Assembly: GCA_039881145.1 (NCBI GenBank)
Contig: JAYKKI010000063.1
Span: 11,544,501 to 11,608,500, forward strand
Direction: 5' to 3'
Source: Druceiella hillmani
Lineage: Eukaryota > Arthropoda > Insecta > Lepidoptera > Hepialidae
Length of the DNA stretch: 64,000 nucleotides
Shown piece after piece: positions 24,541-36,400 of this stretch (its first letter is position 1; each line of letters starts with the position of its first letter). Below the pieces are notes generated by a model that saw only the letters and a list, made by a program, of their open reading frames with translations, ran no database searches and was not told the origin of the DNA. The position numbers and the translations under genes are program-made.

Positions 24541-26390
24541 TAGAAAATAAAGAAAACGCCACTGGCAACTCAGCATAGGCCATGATTATTTAATATTACT
24601 AAGCAATATTAAAAGAAATAAAAATAAATGGTCATCGAAAATATATTGCAAATATAATTAAGCACTTTTATTATAAATTACGCTAAAGAAAATAAAGAAT
24701 GTCATGGCTTTTTACATTTTCCAAATGTTATGGTCTGATGAAAAAGTGAACAACGTAACACATCTCGAATTATGTTCTGAAAACGAGTATACCCTTCTAA
24801 TCTCTCGGCATTAAACTGAGTTCGATGGAAAAAAATTACTGGATATGCTACTATATTATGGATTCAACTGAAAGCAAATGTACAAAATGCGCAAATGTAC
24901 AAAATGCGTAATGCAAAATGTCTCATTGTCTATGATTATTTAAACGTCGTCTGAAATTGCATTACCTGTCATAATCGACAAATCAAAATTTGTCCTAAAA
25001 TCCTTCCCTTTCCTGTCCCTACCACTAATGTATTAGTTTGTTGTTGATTTATTTAATGTTTAATTAGTTATATATAAATATTGCATATTAATGTTATGTA
25101 AATTTATCGCTATTAAGTAAATTATATACATATCATTAATAAAGGTTCACAAATAACTTGCAATGTACATTAAGACATATTTTTTCTCACTTAATTCTTG
25201 CAAACAACTGTCACAGATAGCTTTTGTAGTAATAAATCCGCTGTAAGCTTAATTTTCTAAGCTCCAGTAAAGTTTGATAAATAAGTAATGTGTAAAGATA
25301 ATTTTGTAACCAGTTAAGTTAATATCAGTGGCTGTGCCACGTATTTCTAAACTGTGCACTGTTCGAAGACTTGGAATGTTTTGAGAGCGGATATTTTCTT
25401 AGAGATTGTTACAAAAATTTATAATTAATAAAGGTGTCTCCTTATACCATGATTAATTGAAGAAACTTTAACAAGATTTACGACAACAACTCAACTTTAA
25501 ATTGACTCGCTTTTAGTCAAAATTTAAGTTCCAAATAGAGTCGTTAAAATGATTGTACTTGGGTGAATTGGTAGTTTGTAGTCATTAAAAAAATACCTTA
25601 AAACACATATAGCTTATATGAGATTATTTTCTCCATTGACCGCTTTAAGGATGGAATGAAATTATAAAGTTGTTTATACACCACACACTAGCGATCATTA
25701 AATAGTTACATAATGACTTGATGAACAATTGCTTGATGAACAATGAACAATTACTTTTTAATTAAAAAAAGAAAGCCTCTCTTTTCCTTTGTTACTTAGA
25801 CAATTAATTTATTTATTACATAGGCAATTCATTATTTTTGTCATAAATCATTCATACATAAAATTCCTTTGCTTAAATCTTAGAATATAATTAACACAAC
25901 AAAATTATATTATAACAACATTAATAAAATCTGTTAAGTACGAGTAGAATTCGCATTAAGGCATTTATAAGCATCATATTCAAGGGGACGTAGTATTTAC
26001 ATTAAACTATTTACAAATATAAATTATTAAAACGAAAATATATTGACTACAGTATTTTCGACGGGCCCAAATACATAGTGTATGTTTAAATAATACTAGT
26101 CTACTACTAGACTAATATAGAATCTAGTGAACTATGATAATTTTCCTTTCAATTTCCTTATTTATACTACTATTGTGAATGACTTTCAGATATTAAAGAT
26201 ATCGATTTAGTTAGTAGTGCGTGGGGGATTCTCTCCCCCAATTTAAACCTTAATATTTTCTAAACGGATCCCCGTGTCGGAAAAGCGTTCATGATAAACC
26301 CCCCGATATTTTTAAAGGATCTATCTTGATCTCCTACTCAATGGGATATGGAAAAATCCTAAAACATAAACTAAGACTCGAAACTTTTTA
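24541..26390. other. AT-rich stretch without recognisable genes
   Basis: Only minor local duplications, for example GCAAATGTACAAAATGC twice in tandem near 24,875-24,910. No ORF of interest. Confidence 0.5.
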
Positions 26391-26560
26391 AAAGATTTTA
26401 TTTCATAACTTTGTGGCATTGTAGATATTTTAAATATGAAAAGTTTTAGGTTACACATATTACAAATATTCTGTGAGTAAAACGGCTGCGAGATACAGAC
26501 AGATGGACCTACGTACACTATAAGGGTTCCTAGTTTAGTTACGGAGTCCTGATGAAGCAA
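26391..26560 (+). repeat. Fragment of TACGGAAC-type dispersed repeat
   Basis: ACGGCTGCGAGATACAGACA followed by CTACGTACACTATAAGGGTT and ACGGAGTCC is the end portion of the family also seen at 58,490-58,925. The minus-strand ORF 26,321-26,617 is a shadow. Confidence 0.5.
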
Positions 26561-27021
26561 AATAATGTAATCAACAACACCACATTTACGGAAGTATCTA
26601 TAACAGTGTTTACTCAATCAGTTCACTAAACTCTCAAACTACATTGATCTAGGAATTGAATTTTGATAGTAATTTACGAAGTCGATATGTGTGATTTGGA
26701 ACCTAAGATTACAAAAGAGTAAATTAAATCTACAATTAATAACAAGTAAAATCTTTATATAATGTAACTTATCATCTTTTTAGTCTCAACAATGACTACA
26801 ACTCTTTGTTACATAGACAATTGATTCTCTTTTTCTTGAAGTCTCATTACTGCGATAATCGTACAACTATGGCATCATTATGAGACATTATGAACAAGTT
26901 TCTGGATGAGATTGGTTTGACTCTTCTAATACTCATACAGAATTAACACTTCCAGAACATCTACTCCTTATTCTTTGGTTAAGTTGTGAAATTATTTGCT
27001 ATTTTTGTGATGTGTGATCGC
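26561..27021. other. No recognisable feature
   Basis: AT-rich, no ORF or repeat that I can support. Confidence 0.5.
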
Positions 27022-27135
27022 ATTCACAAAACCCGTTTCCGATTGTAATCATATTCACAAAACCCGTTTCCGACTGTAATCATATTCACAAAACCCGTTT
27101 TCGTTTCATATTCATAAAACCCGTTTCCGATTGCG
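27022..27135. repeat. 31-bp tandem repeat, about 4 copies
   Basis: ATTCACAAAACCCGTTTCCG recurs at 27,022, 27,053 and 27,084 (exact 31-bp spacing), then in altered form at 27,110. Diverged echoes (AAAATCCGTTTGTGATTGC) continue to about 27,210. Confidence 0.85.
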
Positions 27136-27490
27136 ATTACATAATTATAAAACAGTGTCGTTTTACAAATTGTTTCACAAAATATTTACAAAATCCGTTT
27201 GTGATTGCACAACCATAAAATAGCGTCTTTTCACGAATTATTTTGCTCTTTCTTTTTTCGTCACTAATTACATAGTAGCGTATTTTTTTGTTTTTTTTAC
27301 TTTTTTATTTAACTAAAATTGTTGTTATCAATATTAACATTTATTATTATGAAATGAGTATTTTCAGATCAAAGAAACGAAAACGGTTTTTTTTAAATTT
27401 AGCAAATCTGTACATGACCAAAAATATCTACTGGTTATAACGAATCAGACTGTTGAAGGACATTTATTTTACTATAATAAAATTAGGTTT

Positions 27491-27712
27491 CTAAAAAACT
27501 ATGGGGATGATATGCGTTTTTTTCCAATGACAATTTAGGATTGTGTTTCTGGAAGGTGAATTAGATAATGTGGATAAGGAAGGACTAGGCCATGATACGT
27601 TTGCAGGTTCAATAATGAATTCTGATACCCCCACTTCTTTTTCTTGTTTAATGAACTTTCGGTCTTCCTCATTTAACATGAGGGCATCTCTATGGTCGCA
27701 GGTATCGGCCAT
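27491..27712 (-). CDS. Unassigned ORF, possible exon or transposon fragment
   Basis: A 73-residue ORF starting MADTCDHRDALMLNEEDRKF with a charged, mixed amino-acid composition and higher G+C than its AT-rich surroundings. That is unlike most ORFs here, which are hydrophobic low-complexity translations. The N-terminal half is acidic/basic (EEDRKFIKQEKEVG); the middle is Ser/Pro-rich (SWPSPSLSTLSNSPS). I do not recognise a domain. There is no polypyrimidine tract or clear splice acceptor before the ATG, and the tail after about residue 60 looks non-coding. It may be an isolated exon, a pseudogene piece or chance. Confidence 0.25.
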   Translation of the reverse strand: MADTCDHRDALMLNEEDRKFIKQEKEVGVSEFIIEPANVSWPSPSLSTLSNSPSRNTILNCHWKKTHIIPIVF

Positions 27713-27719
27713 TAGATAT

Positions 27720-29003
27720 TCTTATATATTTTTCTCTTTCAGACAATATATATTTTTTTTCAAAACGAAGTGTTATTACTTTTTTTTTAGAATACTGTTA
27801 TGTTAAAATTGGAAACCCACGGCCACAAAATATAAGTTAAATTAGTCAACTACACATATTGAAAAAAAAACACGTCCTATAATTTAAGATCAAATTTTAA
27901 TTTTAGTTATTTTATTTCCATAAATCTTTACAAATATCAGTAAAATAAAGATAGTTAATCACGATTATAACGTAATGAAGCACTGTGTAATTATTTTTTT
28001 TAAATATAAACTTAAATATTTATTTGAAATTATACTAAAAAAGAGCGCGAAACCATCAAAATTCATGTCGTAACTTTTTGATTTTTTTCACGCGTAGTGT
28101 CACCATCATAGCGTAAAATTTAGAATGCGTTCGGAAACAAATAATTATGGATAAAATTAATGTAAATTATTGGTTAGTTCAGTTAAGACATGCGAATATT
28201 AATTAGGGACATGGAGGTATCATTTAAGTCAAAGGGTTAAGAGATGTAGTAGCGGCGTAGTTCTACTTTGAAAGTTGCAGAACAGTTGCTACTGTGCACT
28301 TTTAATTTTTTCTAAGTTGTATTTTTGCAGGGAGAAAAATGCAAAGAGTATTTTTAGACTAGCATACTAAATTAGCAATTTTTACCCATCTAATTAAAGC
28401 ATTATGAGTTTGTTTCCTTAAAAAGGCCGAGTCTTTACTGCACCAGATTGTGTGCAGCTGTTTGACTATGTAAATATATCTATGGATCTTCCTAGGAATC
28501 CCAAAAACCAAAATAATGAAAATATTTTAAAGCAATTTTTTCTTTCAAGAAGTTTGTTTCACGTTTTAAGGTTTTCAAAAACAAATTCAATTTTGGAAAA
28601 AAAATTTAGAAAAAATACTCATTGATATTTTATATTATAGTTGGAAAAATAGAAAATGTAAAATAGAAATAGTTTATAAATATTTCAGTTTTTAATTTTT
28701 TCCTAATTTTCAAATTAAAGCATTAATAAGAAACGTTTGTGATTTTGCAGTGAATGGAACAATATATAATGTTTATTCTATGCAATATTTGTTTATAAGG
28801 CAATACTCCAAGTATACAACCATTGAGTAAGAATCTGTAGAAATTACGAGTTGCAGCAATAAATGCGTGATACCATTGGTAATGAAGACAATTGGGAAAA
28901 CATGAACAGCAAAATAGTGTTACTATGACAGTTTTACTTATTAATGACATTAATAAAATTGGACATAATGGTAGTCAAACCAGCAGTAATGGATTATTAT
29001 AAC
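27720..29003. other. AT-rich stretch without recognisable genes
   Basis: The plus-strand ORF 27,543-27,806 is the antisense shadow of the ORF above. ORF 28,723-28,950 (minus) is Cys-containing but unrecognised. No repeats are evident. Confidence 0.45.
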
Positions 29004-29072
29004 ACTGCTAATGTTCACAATTAAATGAAACTACGTGATGTAGTATTATTTCTACTTTCTTTAATTTCTTTA

Positions 29073-29113
29073 CCACGACCTAGGTTTCGTTGTATTACAA
29101 CATCTTCAGGTGG
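29073..29113 (-). ncRNA. Hammerhead ribozyme motif (type I, minimal), left arm
   Basis: Exact reverse complement of 29,147-29,187, so all core and stem nucleotides are the same. On the minus strand it lies in the distal half of a transcript through the element. A transcript covering both arms would also be able to form the 109-bp hairpin, which would compete with ribozyme folding. Confidence 0.65.
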
Positions 29114-29146
29114 GATATTAGCAAAGATTCAAAGAAAGCTAATATC

Positions 29147-29187
29147 CCACCTGAAGATGTTGTAATACAACGAAACCTAGGTCGTGG
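29147..29187 (+). ncRNA. Hammerhead ribozyme motif (type I, minimal), right arm
   Basis: Stem I CCAC/GTGG (29,147-29,150 with 29,184-29,187), core CTGAAGA (29,151-29,157, fitting CUGANGA), one extra U, stem II GTTGT/ACAAC with AAT loop, core GAAA (29,172-29,175), stem III ACC/GGT with a 2-nt loop (TA), and C at 29,183 as the predicted cleavage nucleotide. A very short stem III with open stem I is the form described for hammerheads of Penelope-like elements and animal retrozymes. The unpaired U before stem II and the 4-bp stem I are weak points, so activity is unproven. Confidence 0.65.
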
Positions 29188-29295
29188 TAAAGAAATTAAA
29201 GAAAGTAGAAATAATACTACATCACGTAGTTTCATTTAATTGTGAATAATTAATTTCTACAAAATTAACGCCAAATATATTCAATAACTGCTAAT

Positions 29296-29905
29296 ATTAT
29301 AATTATTTCTGTTAGTTGTCATGATAACTCCATTTCCCTAAGTTACTGTGGGTGGCCACTAAAATGTTTCTTGGGAATTTTGGACCCAGCCATTTTAAAT
29401 AGCCACATTTATAATATTCGCTCGTCGAGGTTTGATTGCTCTATCCATATAAACCAAAAATTGGATATTTTAATTATAAGCAGCATTAATTTTTACCAAT
29501 TCCGGTTTTTTCTGTTTCTTTTTAGTATCTAACGTTTACAATTTGTTTAAGAAAGTTTTGTTTTTAATTATCATTTTATTTCTTGTTCTTAAAAAAATAA
29601 ACAAAAACGCAGAGAGGAACGAATTAAACCATAAATTCAGAGAGGTACGAATACTCTAAAGGGTGCACAGTTATGTACGTACACACATACACACAAACAC
29701 AAATTGGATCCTAAATTGAAGGACGTATTTTTCTCAATATGCGTAATTGACTAAAAAAACTTATATTTTATGGCCATGGGTTTTTCAGTTTTAACATAAT
29801 AGTATTCTAAAGAAAAGTAATATCATTTCATTGTTTTAGACTGATGAGGGAAACAAATTTTTTCTTTGAAAGAGAATAACATATAAGTATATCTAATAGC
29901 ACACA

Positions 29906-29965
<60 letters not shown>

Positions 29966-30640
29966 ATAACGCAACACCTACCCTTTTTGTATGTCACTCT
30001 CGCCAGTGGAGATATTTATAAATTTTCTTTCAAGTTATTAAAAGAAAATGTAATAAAAGTTACGTATTATGTACAACATAAATAGAATATTTTTTATACT
30101 CGATATATTTTTTAAGCAAGCACGAACATAAATTTATATTACGCTTTATATTATTCAAAAAAATGTTTTACCAGCGTCCGAAAGAAAAAAGAGGTACATT
30201 AAAATTACTTTGAGAATGTCTGATTTAGTGGAAAATGAATGGTTGTCGCATAGAAGATTCCTTAAGCCTGACCGCTTATATTAGGATGAAAAGGGCTTTG
30301 TAAACCTGATGTTATCGAACTATTCCCAACCACCTTAACGTTCGTATGCTAATTATGTAGACGGTGCCGTCTGTTGTAATATTCTTTCAATCTCATTACT
30401 TTTATAATTTTGAAACAAATAGAAAATCTTTGTTAATTTATAAATTAGATGAAATCATTTCGTTTTCCTTTTCTTTCTGGTAACGCCATTTTATTCCGCT
30501 GTACCCTTATTTTCTAGAATTTTTTCAAATATGAATATATGTTTTGTTATTTTATAAAACTTAAATAAATGCCCCAATCAACACTAAATCCTTTACCTGT
30601 TCCAAAATATATTTCTATGGTAAAATTGTTTAATATAATG
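29296..30640. other. AT-rich stretch between foldback element and LINE
   Basis: Contains a (CA)n microsatellite (listed separately). I see no reverse transcriptase or endonuclease remnants upstream of 30,645 in any frame, so the LINE is truly 5'-truncated. Confidence 0.5.
29900..29965. repeat. (CA)n(TA)n microsatellite
   Basis: About 55 bp of AC repeat running into ATATAT. It is the only long CA tract in the window. Confidence 0.95.
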
Positions 30641-30644
30641 AAGA

Positions 30645-31657
30645 AGAAGACCCTTTTTGTTTATCATCTTTATAAATGACATCAGCAATTGTTTTAAACA
30701 CAGCAAGTTCCTGTTATATGCTGACGACCTAAAGATTTTCTCCAAAATAAAATATTCTTCTGATCATTCGAAGTTACAAGAAGATCTGAAAAGACTAGAT
30801 GCGTATTGCAGAATAAACAAAATACAATTAAGTCACAGTAAGTGTAAATCGATCACCTTTTCTAAAAATAAGACAATCCATTTTCATACCTATGACATAG
30901 GTGGTCATTCTTTGGAATCTGTTAATTGCATACGTGACCTTGGTGTAATGTTTTGTCAAAAGCTACATTTTGACGTTCACGTAAAGCAGATCACATCGCG
31001 AGCTTATGCTTTGCTAGGCTTTGTCTTACGAACTACCAATCCTTTAAGCACATGAGAACGTATCGCATCCTCTACACAAGTCTTGTGCGATCTCAACTTG
31101 AATATGCTGTTGCCGTCTGGAATCCTTACTATCTTACATATTCTGATATGATCGAAAGAGTGCAAAAACGATTTATACGTACCTTGCAATATCGCTTCAA
31201 TACACCCAAAATAGACTATTATAATGCATTGTATACATTCAAATACCGTACTCTCCACGAAAGGCGTATCGAACTTGGAGCAATTGTACTTTATACTATT
31301 TGCCATAGTTGTTATGATTGCGTCGATATAGTGAATCAGTTGCAGTTTCGTGTGTCAGGGAGAGCGACCCGTAGCATCGCACTGTTCCATTTACCTACCG
31401 CTCGCACTAATGCTGGTGCTCGTGTACCACTACGCAGGCTTTGTGATGATTGCGACGGAAAATTTCACATAATAACAACAATTGAAGTTATTACTCTCAC
31501 TAAAATACTGGTGTATTGTATATCTCTCTGTAATATAATAAAACCTAGTCTGCGCCCCTGCAATAAACTCCCTAACATAAACAATGGAAAAAAATCCGAA
31601 CAAAGCAGTCTTCCGCTATTGTGTTTGAAACATATAAATGCTGTTGGTTGTTCCTAA
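30645..31657 (+). pseudogene. 5'-truncated LINE reverse transcriptase (Jockey/CR1-like)
   Basis: Two overlapping frames (30,657-31,055 and 31,052-31,657) encode the C-terminal half of a non-LTR reverse transcriptase. It begins inside the RT domain at FLFIIFINDIS, just after where GVPQGSxLGP would be. The catalytic YADD lies at 30,717-30,728 (LLYADDLKIF). Then come the thumb-type LSHSKCKSITFSKN and the family-typical VNCIRDLGVMFCQKLHFDVH and LVRSQLEYAVAVWNPYY, followed by a conserved C-terminal tail. A frameshift or small deletion near 31,050 breaks the ORF. Endonuclease and palm N-terminus are absent. It is not functional as it stands. The stop at 31,655-31,657 sits only 6 bp before the ribozyme-bearing tail. 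Confidence 0.9.
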
Positions 31658-31663
31658 GAGTTA

Positions 31664-31817
31664 ATCTTTGCTAATATCCCACCTGAAGATGTTGTAATAC
31701 AACGAAACCTAGGTCGTGGTAAAGAAATTAAAGATAGTAGAAATAATACTACATCACGTAGTTTTATTTCATTGTGAATAATGAATTTCTACAAAATTAA
31801 CGCCAAATATATTCAAT
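31664..31817 (+). mobile_element. Ribozyme-bearing tail directly after the LINE ORF
   Basis: From 31,670 to 31,817 it matches the right arm plus extension of the foldback element (29,138-29,285) with 4 substitutions in 148 positions. It also shares the preceding ATCTTTGCTAAT with the other copies. It is a single, non-inverted arm ending at the same ATATATTCAAT. No poly(A) or microsatellite tail follows. It could be the LINE's own 3' UTR or a separate insertion next to the ORF. I could not find a target-site duplication around it alone. Confidence 0.7.
31679..31719 (+). ncRNA. Hammerhead ribozyme motif, LINE-adjacent copy
   Basis: Identical over its whole length to the motif at 29,147-29,187: CCAC, CTGAAGA, GTTGT-AAT-ACAAC, GAAA, ACC-TA-GGT, C, GTGG. 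The predicted cleavage nucleotide is C at 31,715. It lies on the same strand as the reverse transcriptase, 22 bp after its stop codon. Confidence 0.65.
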
Positions 31818-33420
31818 CGTTCGATTTTATTAATTTTTGTTCCATCAAGTTACATTTGGTCTTGGCGCCGATACTAAAAAAACTAATAATTGTTAATATT
31901 TTTGAAGATATCGGTGTCAGTAGTTAATATAGTACTTACTTACGACAATTAATAATTATTCTTAGCTTTCTTTTGTTGAAATGAGAAATTTGAAAACGAT
32001 ACGAAAAAAAATTGTTAAAGTTGCAGATTAAAAATTGTTTAATCTTAATACCTAAATAATAATAATTTCACTTTGTTTCATAATATCTAATTTCCTTACG
32101 CTTTAACTGGAACTAATAAAAAAATCGTAAGTACCCGTTTTTTGAAAAGGAGTATATTTTATTTGTAATTAATATTGTGATTGAAAAATTATATTTTGTC
32201 TTTAATAATATATGTCAAAAATTATATATGTCACTTTTTACATATGAATTTGAATGAATATAAATATAATGAAATTGTGAATGAGTTTCTTTAAATGTTA
32301 TGTTCACTGCTATAAATTTGTTCAGTATTTATATGTTACGTACAGAAGTTTTTAACTGTGAGTTTACTAATTTTTGTTCAGGAATGAGCAAAGAAAATTC
32401 TGACTACATATTCTATTCCTTAGCTTTGGCAACTTATACGAAAATTCAGAATATTTAAAAATTTTTATCCAAATTTTATTCAGTATTTGCGAACGTCAAT
32501 GTAGTTGACAGTGATATATATCCAATGTAAATTACAAATATTTATAACGTGGTAAATATTTAACTAGTAATTATTATATAAATGTCACTTTAATATAAGT
32601 TTTATTTGAATAGCTAGTATGAGTTCAGTTAATCATAAGTGAATTTAGATAACTATTTACATAACTATGTATATAAACTGGTTTTACAAAAGTTTAGTAC
32701 AATTTTCGTCTTTTATGAGTTAAGAAAAAAAGTACATAATATTGCCAAAATGCACAAAAAGTGACTTGACCGAGGCTTCATATATTTGACTGGACGTAAA
32801 TAATATTACATATAAATTAACAAAATATAAGCGGTATGCTGCCATGATTTTAAAAGATTATAAGTTATGTTTACTACTTTCTAATTATGACTGCATGAAT
32901 CCATAAAACACGTGCGTGACGTACGATTGTAAATCATGTATTAAAACAATTATTTTGCAGCTTTCACTCTTTTAACATCAGCGAACATAAATTCTGGATT
33001 AGAAGTAATATAAGATGTCATCATGAATACACTTATTCTCAGCTGATTATCCGACTATGCTTTTAAAAAACCACTTTCGTACATTGTTCTAGATGATTCT
33101 CAATCTAACTAGGAGTTAAAAATACACTAGATATCTAAAATATTTCAAGTAAACTATTTTTCCTTATCAAACGCAGTAAACAATATGCAAAAAGTCAACA
33201 TTACGAGCTTGTTGATTTATATTCTGACGTCGCTTTTCGTTTTAACCAATGGTATTGCGTTTTGATAATACAAATTTCTCTTGCATAATTTGCAGTTTAC
33301 ATAATTTAAAATAAATTAATGACGAAAACAATGGTTTACGTATAATGTCAGTTTGATAAATAATTAGAAAAAAGCATTGGAACCAAATTTAAATTACATA
33401 CATATTCCCTATTCAAGTCT
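31818..33420. other. AT-rich stretch without recognisable genes
   Basis: No ORF of note on either strand and no repeat that I can pair within the window. Confidence 0.5.
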
Positions 33421-36400
33421 TGCTAACAATAATGAAACTTACTCGTATATATGCAATACTGGGTCACAAAAGCATGACGATTATGCTCGCATAATATTTG
33501 TGAGCCTTTTAGCTGTTTTCATAATAGCATCGTTCGATCATAAATACTAATGCAGCATTCTGAATACTACATTCTATCCCTGTGTTTGGAAATATATTTC
33601 CATCAACAGTTTTATTTATGCGGCTATAAATTTCCAGACTTTACGACAGCCGAAATACTGCAGCTTCCCTCGGGATGGGTGATGATTTATATTGCATACT
33701 TAGATTTTTAATTAAAAATTAATTTATTCAGCAGTATTTTGCCCTTGGTTGTTGCGTCATAAATTAAAGAATTTAGAGCGCTAACAAGTATTTTAGATTG
33801 TAAAAAATAATAAAAATAACTGTCGATAAACAAATAGTTTTTTAACAAATTCAAATATGGATAAATTTGAAAGGGTAAATAATCGAATCATGTAATTATT
33901 TAGTTAAAATGACAAATATAAGGAAAAAGAGTAAAAGCTACTTAAATAAGTATAATTGTTGGAATATTATAATCAAATAAGAAATAAGCAATGGATCGGA
34001 AGTAATTTTGATTGTCAGATTTTAGGGATCGCAGCAAATATATCTGTAATTTTTTTTCGATTTCGGACAAATTTATTATAACGATTTAGTGAGACTGAAA
34101 ATTTAAAGTAGAAATGAATCGTAATTCAGACATCCCTCTATTTTGAAAGGCCAATAAAGAGCAATTTTAAATATACTTGCTTATAATTAATAGTAGTAAA
34201 TCCGTCTAAAGATAAACTGTGTGCATTTGCCCATTGGTGATATCCACCCAGCAGCTTCGTGAAGTATTCTGCGTCTGAAGGACCAGCAAGTCCTTTGAAC
34301 GTAATGTAGGTTCGTCACGAAGTTCCTAGATGGATATAATCAATGGGCGAATGCACACAGTTTACCTTTAGAGGGATTTTTTTATTTTTATTTTTTGGTT
34401 GAGTAACATGTTTTGACATTTGCTAACATATTTTAGATAAAGAACGAATTTGTTGACAACGGACTAAGGGTCCAATCAAATTTTCGCACCAACATTGATA
34501 CGCGTGTCGATAAAAAACACGCTTATGAAGTAAATAATATTTGAAATATCACGTCATAGCCTCGAGTTAAATTAATTTTATAGCGCGTATTAAATACTCA
34601 TTTTGGCCACTAAATTGCTGATGAGACCACCATTAGCTACTATATAATAAACCTTTAAAGTATGGGTTTCCAACCAACCTCAATTCAACTAAGCTATTAT
34701 TGTTTTATTAACTAGATGTATGAATATTAGAATGTAGAAACATTTTAATTTATCAAAGAAGGTATAATATATATTTTTCTGCTATACACAAGCGAATAAT
34801 AAATGTACGCTGTATCATTAAAAATATGTATGTCATCTACATCGGAGTAACACAGAACGTAATTATTATTCACTCAGGTGCTTTATTACATCAAACTGAA
34901 TGTATTTGGAGCTTGTTTCTGCAAACAATATAATATTTTCTTCGTTGGAATCGAAATTTTGATAGAGATTTTTTGTGAAGCGACTCAGAATTTTCATGTT
35001 GTCTCTTAATATTTTCTTTTCAGTTCCATGTATAGAATCCCCTGTATGTATAATACGGACGTTCTTTGTTACACTAATTATTCGTATATATGATTAGAAT
35101 ATGAAAATGAAAAGAAAATGTTATTACATTATACCGGGTATATATGTAGCAGTAACAAAATAGAAGTCCATTGAAACCAGAAAGTCCTCGTTTAAATATA
35201 TTGATTTGAAGTCAAACAACTTAATCCTAAAAACATGAATTGTATTTTTGGTACTCGGTAAGAAAGGTTTTCTCCAAATCCAACCTTAGGGGTTGGAATA
35301 AAAATTGGGGTTGGAATAAAAGGCGTAAAAATTGGGTTGCGAAATTCTTAAGGAATTTCGAGATATTTTAAGTTAGAGGCATGAAAATTTGTATTTAGTC
35401 TCTGAGTATATTCATAACCCACAGTATATTAACTAGTCGCGGTTTCATCTGATGTCTACATTACGTATATAAATATTTCGTTTTAACCCTAATTAGCTTA
35501 TTTCTCATGGATTACAAATTTCAATAAACATCACTGTTTCCTTGAAATTTATTATATACGTATTTACCTGTTTAATTCCCATTTATGTGTTTTAACCGGC
35601 CTAGTCAAAGAAAGCTTTGTATCATTGTCCTCATATGTGTATCGATTTTTGGGTCTGATAACCGTAATATCTTGAAAAGTAATTAATTCCGTTACAAAAG
35701 AATAAGTCACAGTTTTATTCCGCGACGGAGAGTACATCGAATATAAATAATATTTAAATTCGTCTAAAACAAATAAGAGAAATTATCTTTTTTATTTATT
35801 GGCTTAATATGTAAAATTAAAATTTGTAGATTGTTTCATTAGAATTTGATTTAACAAAATTTAATAAAATACTTCAATTGAAATATGTAAGAATAACCAC
35901 AAAATATTTAATTAAATTATACATGAAAATAAATCACTTTATATAACATTACTTTAACTAAAATACGATTGAAATTAATAGTTTCACTTTACAGTTTATA
36001 TCAACACGGTAATAGTTCAGATTTAAAATAGCCCCGTAAGTGATAAACACGCAGGACAAGAAACGGACAACTTACGTTAACGTTTTTGTTTGCCTGTATT
36101 AAAGCTTCACGTAAAAGATATTAAGTTCAAATTAACCCATCGCGGTTTAGTACCAAACGCTCTAACTGTGTCCATACTATAAAATACGTGCTGAGTTAAG
36201 GCACTAGACAAAAGTTTTAAGGCATCAAAGGATTCACCAATTGTGAATGTTGTTGACATTGTGCATTAATTGTATTAAAAACAATTGTCGCGTTTGGATT
36301 TATTAGCGAATCGCTATCAAATTGTTAATATCATGAACCTTTGTTTGGTTGGACTCCTTCGTTTTTAGAACAAATTGGCTCGCCTGTATTAATTTTCGTT

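Larger units (their letters stand above)
29013..29286 (+). mobile_element. 274-bp foldback element carrying two hammerhead motifs
   Basis: A perfect inverted repeat (arms 29,014-29,122 and 29,138-29,246, 109 bp each, 15-nt spacer) plus a 40-bp right extension ending AAATATATTCAAT. The insertion is flanked by an exact 9-bp direct repeat, ACTGCTAAT (29,004-29,012 and 29,287-29,295), interpreted as a target-site duplication. Each arm holds a complete hammerhead motif. Perfect arms imply recent formation or gene conversion. An inverted partial copy at the head of a ribozyme-bearing repeat recalls Penelope-like element pLTRs. No protein is encoded. Confidence 0.8.

Noticed and set aside
29014..29246. 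Interpretation of the inverted repeat as a bidirectional terminator or CRISPR-like unit
   Set aside because: Eukaryotic AT-rich context, a flanking 9-bp direct repeat and related copies elsewhere identify it as a mobile element.
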